A stretch of DNA of 51,570 bases from a virus: positions 1 through 51,570 of IMG/VR virus record IMGVR_UViG_3300036795_000069; one strand, given 5' to 3'. The notes under the pieces are model-generated. The model was given only the letters and a program-made list of their open reading frames with translations, had not been told where the DNA came from and ran no database searches. Positions 46,838 through 51,570 of the stretch are shown here, piece after piece; the first letter of the stretch is position 1, and each line of letters begins with the position of its first letter. A program made the translations under genes and the position numbers.

Positions 46838-47022
46838 CAGGTACTCCCCGCCGCTTCTTGTGCATGCTCCAGCGTGTTCAGGAGGTCCTTGTCCGAGTAC
46901 GGTAGGCCTCCTGGCAGCTTTAGTGCCGTGTCAGTGGCTAGCTGAAGTAGACGACGACACTCAGCGGGCGAAAGGAACAAGTGGATCACCGGCTCCTTAC
47001 GTTCCACCTCATAGGTAGCCAT
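46837..47022 (-). CDS. small helical protein, 61 aa
   Basis: The 61-aa protein (EPVIHLFLSPAECRRLLQLA, LKLPGGLPYSDKDLLNTLEH) matches the plan of the next gene 47022-47282 (strand, helix, Gly-turn, helix), so the two are likely tandem paralogues. ATG 47022 overlaps the neighbouring stop by one base. Confidence 0.65.
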   Translation of the reverse strand: MATYEVERKEPVIHLFLSPAECRRLLQLATDTALKLPGGLPYSDKDLLNTLEHAQEAAGST

Positions 47023-47282
47023 CAGTTCTCGTCCCACGGTCGTACTGCAAGTTCACCTTCGCCTCGAACACCTGGCGGGTACGTCGATGCGCTCGTTACT
47101 GTGTGTAGCTCGTCGTTGACCTTGTGCAGTACACGAAGTAGGTGGTCGTAGCCGTTGGCTTCCGCTCCTAGACCATTTGAGAGCTTGTCGTGTGACTCGT
47201 TAGCCAGGGCGTACAGCAACTCGAACTCCTCCTGCGCCAGCTCCAGAGTGACCAGGATGGTCTTCTTAACCCCGAACTGCAT
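47022..47282 (-). CDS. small helical protein, 86 aa
   Basis: The 86-aa protein (KTILVTLELAQEEFELLYAL, NESHDKLSNGLGAEANGYDH) has an acidic linker tail. It is a tandem relative of 46837-47022 by layout. Overlaps 47266-47469 by 17 bases. No family recognised. Confidence 0.65.
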   Translation of the reverse strand: MQFGVKKTILVTLELAQEEFELLYALANESHDKLSNGLGAEANGYDHLLRVLHKVNDELHTVTSASTYPPGVRGEGELAVRPWDEN

Positions 47283-47469
47283 CGGAAGTCTCCTTCTTGC
47301 GATCGGCCATGACGTCGATGCCCCTCTTGAACGAGGTGACGATCGCTGCTGGCACTACACAGTCGCCGAGCGGTCCATCGACAATGGTCTGGTTTGAATC
47401 GTTCACCGTGGCGATGAAGCGATCAGCATCCTTGTCGGTCTCGAAGTAGACCGTGACGCACTTAGCCAT
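47266..47469 (-). CDS. small protein, MAK-type paralogue, 67 aa
   Basis: The 67-aa protein begins MAKCVTVYFETDKDADRFIA, like 46243-46665 and 46658-46837, and has a short basic C-terminus. Its stop and start overlap the neighbouring genes, as throughout this block. Confidence 0.65.
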   Translation of the reverse strand: MAKCVTVYFETDKDADRFIATVNDSNQTIVDGPLGDCVVPAAIVTSFKRGIDVMADRKKETSDAVRG

Positions 47470-47789
47470 CAGTCCTTCACCGCCGACAAGTGCTCGTTGA
47501 GCCTGCGCTCCTCTTCCAGCAGCGCGTGGTACTTGCGGTTACGAACGATCTTCTCCAGCTCCTCACGGTTCTTCGGCCGCTTGATCGACATGCTGGAGAA
47601 CTCGAACGAGATGGTCAGGCCGAGTAGAGTGGCCAGTTCAGCGAACAGAGTGTGTGCTCCGTTCGGAATGTTCTCGTCACCCATCTTTCCGTTCAGGGTG
47701 GCAATGATCTCGAGCGAGTTCCACTCGTCGAGTGCGAGTGCCGCAATCTCCTCATCGGAGACCTCGATTTCGTCCTTGTTGATCGTCAT
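47469..47789 (-). CDS. hypothetical protein, 106 aa
   Basis: An acidic helical start (VSDEEIAALALDEWNSLEII) leads to a basic helical end (RPKNREELEKIVRNRKYHAL). Start ATG 47789 overlaps the upstream stop by four bases. No Cys or known motif; function unknown. Confidence 0.65.
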   Translation of the reverse strand: MTINKDEIEVSDEEIAALALDEWNSLEIIATLNGKMGDENIPNGAHTLFAELATLLGLTISFEFSSMSIKRPKNREELEKIVRNRKYHALLEEERRLNEHLSAVKD

Positions 47790-48034
47790 GCGGATGTCTC
47801 CTCGAGCTTGGGGTGGAGTGGCTTGATGTTGAGGGTGTCGTCGTTGATGTCGCACGCGGAGTCGATGAAGGCGAATACGTCGTTGACATCATCGCTGACC
47901 AGACCGTACTTCTCGTAGGCGATCCGCTGACCGTAGAAGCCGATGTTGTTGGGCGGCTCTTCGATGGGCATCGCCACGCCGTCGAACTCCTCGTGCTCGT
48001 GAGTCCGTGGCTTGAGGTTCAGGTGCAGTTTCAT
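47786..48034 (-). CDS. hypothetical protein, 82 aa
   Basis: The 82-aa protein (MKLHLNLKPRTHEHEEFDGV, then an acidic middle SDDVNDVFAFIDSACDINDD) has mixed charge and no known motif. Its ATG overlaps the mini-gene 48031-48123 stop (ATGA), so it is probably coupled to it. Confidence 0.65.
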   Translation of the reverse strand: MKLHLNLKPRTHEHEEFDGVAMPIEEPPNNIGFYGQRIAYEKYGLVSDDVNDVFAFIDSACDINDDTLNIKPLHPKLEETSA

Positions 48035-48123
48035 CGGTAGTGATTCCCCTTCTTAAGGGTTAGTCCACATCGCTTGCAGACCTTAGTTCCGAAGATCGGA
48101 TAGAACACGTGGATGCTCTTCAC
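48031..48123 (-). CDS. zinc-knuckle mini-protein, 30 aa
   Basis: It starts at a GTG with GGAGG four bases upstream. The 30 residues include KVCKRCGLTLKKGNHYR: one CxxC plus His, half a zinc ribbon. Its stop overlaps the next ATG. It is the first gene after the promoter at 48162-48191, leaving a leader of about 32 bases. Confidence 0.65.
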   Translation of the reverse strand: MKSIHVFYPIFGTKVCKRCGLTLKKGNHYR

Positions 48124-48161
48124 GTTTCCTCCGGGTTGGCAGATGTTTTCCTTCTACGACT

Positions 48162-48191
48162 ATTATATCACAGCGCCCTCTAGCCTCACAA
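48162..48191 (-). promoter_or_regulatory. Minus-strand extended -10 promoter
   Basis: TTGTGA (48191-48186), an 18-bp spacer and TATAAT (48167-48162) preceded by TGA. It serves the mini-gene 48031-48123 and the small-gene block below. Confidence 0.75.
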
Positions 48192-48194
48192 GAC

Positions 48195-48401
48195 CTAAAC
48201 GGCGGTATCCTCGAAGTTTTCTTTGAGGCTCACCGGATAGAAGTCGTGCTTGATCCCTGCACACTTCTCGCCGTGCTTGTGGTGGTGGATGATCGTCTCA
48301 CCTGCGCCGCGCTTGTCGACGAGACGCTCTTGTGCCTCTTCCTGAAGCTTGTTCAGGTTGATCGTCTTGTCGTCTCCGGCGTACGTGTTGTGTAGGCTCA
48401 T
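48195..48401 (-). CDS. His-rich small protein, 68 aa
   Basis: The 68-aa protein has a helical start (TINLNKLQEEAQERLVDKRG), then IIHHHKHGEKCAGIKHDF with clustered His and one Cys, suggesting metal binding. It lies just upstream of the promoter at 48162-48191. Not recognised. Confidence 0.6.
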   Translation of the reverse strand: MSLHNTYAGDDKTINLNKLQEEAQERLVDKRGAGETIIHHHKHGEKCAGIKHDFYPVSLKENFEDTAV

Positions 48402-48407
48402 CGTAGG

Positions 48408-48476
48408 TTAATGCCTCCAGGCATAGTATGCGGAGACGATCAAGATCATCCCCAGAAAGATCCACATGACTGTCAT
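48408..48476 (-). CDS. possible membrane micro-protein, 22 aa
   Basis: A 22-aa ORF (MTVMWIFLGMILIVSAYYAW then RH) is one membrane span with a basic end, seven bases upstream of 48195-48401. The ribosome site is weak (ACAAAG), so this is a tentative call. Confidence 0.35.
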   Translation of the reverse strand: MTVMWIFLGMILIVSAYYAWRH

Positions 48477-48482
48477 CTTTGT

Positions 48483-48701
48483 TTACCACCAGAAATCATT
48501 CCAGATACGTCTCATCAAGGACATCACCGGATTTCGGGCATATCCAGAGAATGACAAAACACTGATTGCGACGTTCGTAGGAGGTTTGGACTTTTTCGAT
48601 ACGTCCCTGGCTCTTATTGTATGGATGGCGTTGACCACAGCGCCGACAATACACGCCGACGCTGACGTCACCGATGCTAGGAGGGGCCCATCCACTGCCA
48701 T
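48483..48701 (-). CDS. small membrane-like protein, 72 aa
   Basis: ATG 48701 overlaps the upstream stop (TAATG), good evidence for coupling. The protein has a small-residue hydrophobic segment (SVTSASACIVGAVVNAIHTI) and a basic tail. Another frame over the same DNA reads YCRRCGQRHPYNKSQGRIEK and ends near 48496. It also looks like a zinc protein but has no good start, so both may be used. Confidence 0.5.
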   Translation of the reverse strand: MAVDGPLLASVTSASACIVGAVVNAIHTIRARDVSKKSKPPTNVAISVLSFSGYARNPVMSLMRRIWNDFWW

Positions 48702-48997
48702 TATGCTTCTTCCTCCTCCGCCATTTCGGGTTCCACGTATGGATCTGGGGGTTCTCTGACGGCGTCTGCCTCGGCGATGTCGATGACGGATCGTCCACAG
48801 ACACACATCTCCTTCTTGAGCTTCCCAGTCCTGATCCAGTAGTACACCATCTGTGGCTTGATGCCATGTGTCTTGGCGTACTCGATCGGCGACGCCTTGC
48901 TCTGCTCGGCGATTCGGTCCTCGAGCTCGTCCTGCTCCATCTGGGCGAAGAGCTCGTCAGTGGTCAGTGCTGGTATACCAGTGGACTTGTCGTCCAT
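48701..48997 (-). CDS. helix-turn-helix DNA-binding protein, 98 aa
   Basis: The 98-aa protein has an acidic helical start (TTDELFAQMEQDELEDRIAE) and then a MerR/Xis-like reader (SPIEYAKTHGIKPQMVYYWI, RTGKLKKEMCVCGRSVIDIA). The IKPQMVYYWIR block parallels VLPAQMFYNYTK in 4300-4587 and IRPQQVYSYIR in 50888-51394. It is probably a transcription regulator. ATG 48997 was chosen; GTG 49006 is possible. Confidence 0.75.
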   Translation of the reverse strand: MDDKSTGIPALTTDELFAQMEQDELEDRIAEQSKASPIEYAKTHGIKPQMVYYWIRTGKLKKEMCVCGRSVIDIAEADAVREPPDPYVEPEMAEEEEA

Positions 48998-49212
48998 GGC
49001 GCCCACGCTCCCACCGTGTCATCCTCATCGATCCAGAGGCTCTGAACTACTAGGCCACAGTTGATGCAGGTCGAGTTCGCCTTGTTGCCAGAGAAGGTGT
49101 ACGTGACCTGGTTGTCTTTCACCAGGTGACGATTGCCTGTCTCTGGGCACGTCTTGGCTTGGGCTCGTTGGGTCGCCCTGAACAACTGTGCGTCCGTGTA
49201 CTTGATGGTCAT
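48964..49212 (-). CDS. zinc-ribbon protein, 82 aa
   Basis: ATG 49212 with GAAAGG upstream. The 82-aa protein starts basic (TIKYTDAQLFRATQRAQAKT), with C near residue 22 (CPETGNRH) and CINCGLVVQ near 52, a loosely spaced zinc ribbon. It is the first gene after the promoter at 49245-49273 and overlaps the next gene by 34 bases. Confidence 0.7.
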   Translation of the reverse strand: MTIKYTDAQLFRATQRAQAKTCPETGNRHLVKDNQVTYTFSGNKANSTCINCGLVVQSLWIDEDDTVGAWAPWTTSPLVYQH

Positions 49213-49244
49213 GTCTATCAGCCTTTCGTTTGCCTGATAGATCA

Positions 49245-49273
49245 ATTATATAACACTAACCGTTTCATCTCAA
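49245..49273 (-). promoter_or_regulatory. Minus-strand promoter
   Basis: TTGAGA (49273-49268), a 17-bp spacer and TATAAT (49250-49245). It resembles the promoter at 3147-3176 (shared GGCTTGA and ATATAATT) but lacks the TGA extension. The leader to ATG 49212 is about 26 bases. Confidence 0.7.
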
Positions 49274-49309
49274 GCCCTTATCATAGGGTCCATTGAGAAA
49301 TTCTTTTTG

Positions 49310-49445
49310 GTGAGCGCTTAGGTCTCTAGCTCGTCTAACCGATTGAGATCCACATGAGACACAAATCGTCATCGATCTTACGTCTTACTGGGGTCGAGAT
49401 CTCTCTTTGAGTCTCGCTGCTTGGGTTCGTAGCAGAACACCACAG
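49310..49445 (-). repeat. Dispersed element, long copy 2
   Basis: Read on the minus strand from 49445: CTGTGGTGTT, GCAGCGAGACTC, GATCGATGACGATTT, then hairpin GTCTC..GAGAC enclosing GATCTCAATCGGTTAGAC, then GCTCACCAAA. The blocks and their order match 31111-31250. It fills the 207-bp gap between 49212 and 49453 except for the promoter. Confidence 0.75.
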
Positions 49446-49452
49446 CACGAAA

Positions 49453-49563
49453 CTAGCGAAAGATGGCCTTGAAGCCGCTGAACCAGAAGCGCGTGCACAT
49501 GTAGGCACGCGCGACAATGCAGCCGCGTTTGATTAGATCCGGTGGCTCTACCCATTTAGGCAT
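49453..49563 (-). CDS. small protein, 36 aa
   Basis: ATG 49563 overlaps the upstream stop (TAATG). The 36-aa product (MPKWVEPPDLIKRGCIVARA, YMCTRFWFSGFKAIFR) is basic with aromatic residues and two Cys, and may be membrane-associated. It ends just upstream of the dispersed element. Not recognised. Confidence 0.55.
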   Translation of the reverse strand: MPKWVEPPDLIKRGCIVARAYMCTRFWFSGFKAIFR

Positions 49564-49940
49564 TACATCTTACCTCCGGTCTCGTCGTGTAGCTGCCGAC
49601 GCAGGCGCGCCAGAGCTTGTTCTTTCCGTGCTGGAGAAGCTCCACGGTTCGGGTAGATCTTCTCCTCAGTACGGTTCGTCTCTTCTTTGGGAATCGAACC
49701 GTCGTCGTTTACCTGGATGAACCAGCTCGTGTCATACCAGGGGCACACTGAGTTGCGACACGTCAGTGTGTGTAGCATGGCTGGCATCCTGTTCGCGGTG
49801 AGCTGCCGTGGCACGTGCCGCTGTGCGGTCTTCTCACCTGGCTTGAAGCACTTTGGACAGCGTGCGGCGTCTTCGTACGAGACATCACCTGGTTGAAGAG
49901 CTGTTGTTGGCCGTGGCTCTGGAGCATCGTGCTTACCCAT
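49563..49940 (-). CDS. zinc-binding protein, 125 aa
   Basis: The 125-aa protein carries ARCPKCFKPGEK near residue 26 and LTCRNSVCPWYD near 60: a four-cysteine zinc ribbon. The C-terminus is basic and helical (ARKEQALARLRRQLHDETGG). ATG 49940 overlaps the upstream stop. It may bind nucleic acid; role unknown. Confidence 0.7.
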   Translation of the reverse strand: MGKHDAPEPRPTTALQPGDVSYEDAARCPKCFKPGEKTAQRHVPRQLTANRMPAMLHTLTCRNSVCPWYDTSWFIQVNDDGSIPKEETNRTEEKIYPNRGASPARKEQALARLRRQLHDETGGKM

Positions 49941-50521
49941 CACTTACTTGCCTCCTCAAGTGTCTGCATGGCCCTAATTAGCTGACCCATCGTCTTCTCA
50001 AGCGTACTGACTCTCGAGTTCAGGTCTGCGATACGCTGGTCGCGCATCTCACCGCCCATGTCGCTATTGGCTCGTGCCTCTACACCTGGGCGACGCTTGG
50101 ACTTGCCCTTGCCGTTGGAGTTGGCTTCCATGTACAGCTCGATTGTCGGCTCGGTGATGAGCTCCCACTGTGAGGGAGACCCTCCACCACCACGACGAAG
50201 CTGTCGGATGCAGTCCATGTTCTTGAGGTGCTTGGTGATCGTCGAGTAGTACGGAATGGTGAAGTGCAGCTCCTCGAACAGACGAGTCAGCATGCCCTCG
50301 TAGTACACCATCTCCGTGGAGGTGCCTGCGCCATCGGGAGTGGTTCGCTTGGCGTGCGCCATCATCTCCCGGTAGATCTGCTGGCAGTGTAGGAAGTCAG
50401 CTGGCGGAGCGTTGTTCGAATCACCTCCCTTGGGACCTGTGATGCCTTCAGGATTGTTAGCGTAGCCCCGCGATCCACGTGCAGGGTGATCGGCATCTCT
50501 GTCGAACACGGAGGATGTCAT
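49940..50521 (-). CDS. winged-helix-like protein with coiled coil, 193 aa
   Basis: The centre (MVYYEGMLTRLFEELHFTIP, YYSTITKHLKNMDCIRQLRR) reads like a winged-helix DNA-binding domain with a Gly-rich wing. The C-terminal 40 residues (RIADLNSRVSTLEKTMGQLI) are a coiled coil for dimers. It is close to the operon head and could be a regulator or replication-initiation helper. Confidence 0.6.
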   Translation of the reverse strand: MTSSVFDRDADHPARGSRGYANNPEGITGPKGGDSNNAPPADFLHCQQIYREMMAHAKRTTPDGAGTSTEMVYYEGMLTRLFEELHFTIPYYSTITKHLKNMDCIRQLRRGGGGSPSQWELITEPTIELYMEANSNGKGKSKRRPGVEARANSDMGGEMRDQRIADLNSRVSTLEKTMGQLIRAMQTLEEASK

Positions 50522-50778
50522 TACTGGCCTACCTTCGCAGCTGCAACGAACTTGTCTCGGGTGCTACGCACTTGCTGAATGTCGAAGTCGATGTCTGCCA
50601 TCAGCTCCAGCAGCTTGTCGACTGTGTCCAAGGCTACTGAGTCACCGATGTGCTCGTCCTTGGCGTCTTCCATGCACTCAACCTGGAAGGCTAGGAGCTC
50701 GCTGACGACCTTCGCCTCGAACGATGTAACACTGACTAGGAGTTCTATACGTCGTGGTTGTGGTTGTTGTCCTTGCAT
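50521..50778 (-). CDS. hypothetical protein, 85 aa
   Basis: The 85-aa helical protein (SFEAKVVSELLAFQVECMED, DTVDKLLELMADIDFDIQQV) has mixed charge and one Cys. Its stop shares a base with the next start. It is the first gene downstream of the terminator at 50827-50864. Not recognised. Confidence 0.65.
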   Translation of the reverse strand: MQGQQPQPRRIELLVSVTSFEAKVVSELLAFQVECMEDAKDEHIGDSVALDTVDKLLELMADIDFDIQQVRSTRDKFVAAAKVGQ

Positions 50779-50826
50779 TACTTACCTGCCTTATGTGTAA
50801 TTACATAATCTCACTACTAAGCGCCG

Positions 50827-50864
50827 AAAAAGTGGGAGGAGGCCATTTCGGCTACTCCTCCCAC
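50827..50864 (-). terminator. Rho-independent terminator after the first early gene
   Basis: On the minus strand GTGGGAGGAG (50864-50855) and CTCCTCCCAC (50841-50832) form a 10-bp stem followed by TTTTT (50831-50827). It directly follows 50888-51394, so it isolates or attenuates that promoter-proximal gene from the operon below. Confidence 0.85.
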
Positions 50865-50887
50865 CTTAACTTCGGTGGCCGAGCTGG

Positions 50888-51394
50888 TTACTCCGCCTCT
50901 TCCGCGGGCTCGCCCTGCTCCGTTGCAGCTTCGGTCTCGACGACCGGCTTCGCCGCAGCCTTCGCAGCGTCCTTGGCGGCCTTCTCGGTCTTCGCCGTCT
51001 CGCGATCGGTCTTCCGCTGCTCCTTGGCGTCCCACCATGCGAGGCCGTCGGCGACCTTGATCTGCGGGCGACCGTCGATCACCTCGGCGGGGAAGGGGTG
51101 CTCCTTGGAGGCGTTGCGGATGTACGAGTACACCTGCTGCGGACGGATGTCGACCTGACGCTCCTCGAGCAGCGCCTTCTGGAAGCCGATCGGGCTGACG
51201 TAGCCGTCGCTAATCGCTGGCCGAGTCGACTTGGACTCCTTGGCGGGCTTGGCAGCCACAGTGCCGTCTTCGTTGGTCACCGTGGTGCCGGCGACGTCCT
51301 CGGTCTCCGAGTCGGTCGCAGCCTGGGTGGCCAGTTCCTCTTCGGTGGTGGGCTCGACGTCGAGTTCCGCGCCGTTGCCGTGTCGTGAAGCCAT
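50888..51394 (-). CDS. helix-turn-helix protein with acidic N-tail, 168 aa
   Basis: The N-terminal 65 residues are acidic and Thr/Glu/Ala-rich, probably disordered. The core (DGYVSPIGFQKALLEERQVD, IRPQQVYSYIRNASKEHPF, DGRPQIKVADGLAWWDAKEQ) parallels 4300-4587 and 48701-48997. A basic and then Ala/Glu-rich C-tail follows. It is the first early gene, behind a strong ribosome site (AGGAGG) and its own promoter, and is followed by its own terminator. It is probably an abundant early DNA-binding protein. Confidence 0.75.
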   Translation of the reverse strand: MASRHGNGAELDVEPTTEEELATQAATDSETEDVAGTTVTNEDGTVAAKPAKESKSTRPAISDGYVSPIGFQKALLEERQVDIRPQQVYSYIRNASKEHPFPAEVIDGRPQIKVADGLAWWDAKEQRKTDRETAKTEKAAKDAAKAAAKPVVETEAATEQGEPAEEAE

Positions 51395-51443
51395 GACTTT
51401 CCTCCTGCTAGAATGAATGGGTGTAGTTTTGCTTGCCTTCGAT

Positions 51444-51570
51444 TAATTATACATCAACCGAAGCGTGGTCCGCAAGACCTACAAGCTAAAGCTTTGCTAA
51501 AATCAGTCTCGCTAGTGTCTCGGAGCTGGAGTTGATGTTGGTGTTGGTGTTGGTGTTGGTGTTGGTGTTG
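51444..51570. repeat. Terminal direct repeat, right copy
   Basis: Identical to bases 1-127. The window ends inside the TTGGTG array. See the left copy for interpretation. Confidence 0.9.
51446..51475 (-). promoter_or_regulatory. Minus-strand promoter in the terminal repeat
   Basis: TTGCGG (51475-51470), an 18-bp spacer and TATAAT (51451-51446). It points at 50888-51394 with a leader of about 45 bases. The same sequence is present at 3-32. Confidence 0.75.

Noticed and set aside
49335-49517. 60-codon minus-strand frame within long copy 2 of the dispersed element
   Set aside because: Composition is unlike neighbouring proteins, and the DNA is better explained by the repeat element and the coupled 36-aa gene.

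Overview
This window is a complete, or nearly complete, genome of a tailed double-stranded DNA phage with siphovirus architecture, most likely infecting an actinobacterium. The tail genes, the DUF1906-type endolysin, the tape measure with a built-in wall hydrolase, the many Cys-rich mini-proteins and the probably leaderless starts all fit that group. I see no integrase, repressor or plasmid partition gene, so a lytic lifestyle is likely, though not proven. The first and last 127 bases are identical. The simplest reading is a circular assembly (circularly permuted or unresolved ends) with a unit of 51443 bp.

Layout. (1) 139-3095, minus strand: SNF2-type helicase and small unknown proteins. On a circle this block continues through the window end into 51394-29484. 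(2) 3096-3484: AT-rich intergenic hub with divergent promoters. (3) 3485-4587: small genes and two tRNA-like T-arm minihelices. (4) 4871-29337, plus strand: putative small terminase, lysis-associated membrane proteins, collagen-like protein, endolysin, tail fibre/spike proteins, large terminase, DUF935/Mu gp29-like portal, Mu-I-like protease with an internal scaffold start, decoration protein, capsid, head-tail connectors, tail tube, frameshifted tail chaperones, tape measure and baseplate proteins. (5) A strong bifurcated terminator at 29350-29416 separates the convergent arms. (6) 29484-51394, minus strand: RuvC-like resolvase, P-loop proteins, two homing-endonuclease-like ORFs, a uracil-DNA-glycosylase/DNA-polymerase-I fusion, a preQ0 cassette (FolE, QueE, QueD, QueC) with a DpdA-like transglycosylase, primase-helicase, DUF669 protein, RecA-like ATPase, one tRNA, a secreted protein, a Cas4/RecB-like nuclease and a long tail of small regulatory or zinc-binding proteins.

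How it works together. The minus arm is the early/replication programme. It is read from at least six promoters of one design: a TTG-type -35, 17-18 bp, then TATAAT, usually with an extended TG. Replication is supplied by the primase-helicase, polymerase, SSB-like protein, ATPase, nuclease and resolvase. The preQ0 cassette probably replaces some dG by a 7-deazaguanine to resist host nucleases, and the polymerase-fused glycosylase may police uracil. The plus arm makes the virion and lyses the cell.

The most unusual non-coding feature is a dispersed element sited mainly at gene boundaries. It has a CTCCCTGTGG head and a GCAAGCGAGTCTC block, and the longest copies add a hairpin. The two longest copies (31111-31250 and 49310-49445) are clearly homologous over about 135 bp. 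A tRNA with a 26-nt anticodon loop and two tRNA-mimic minihelices are also notable. All family assignments come from reading motifs by eye; no database search was run.
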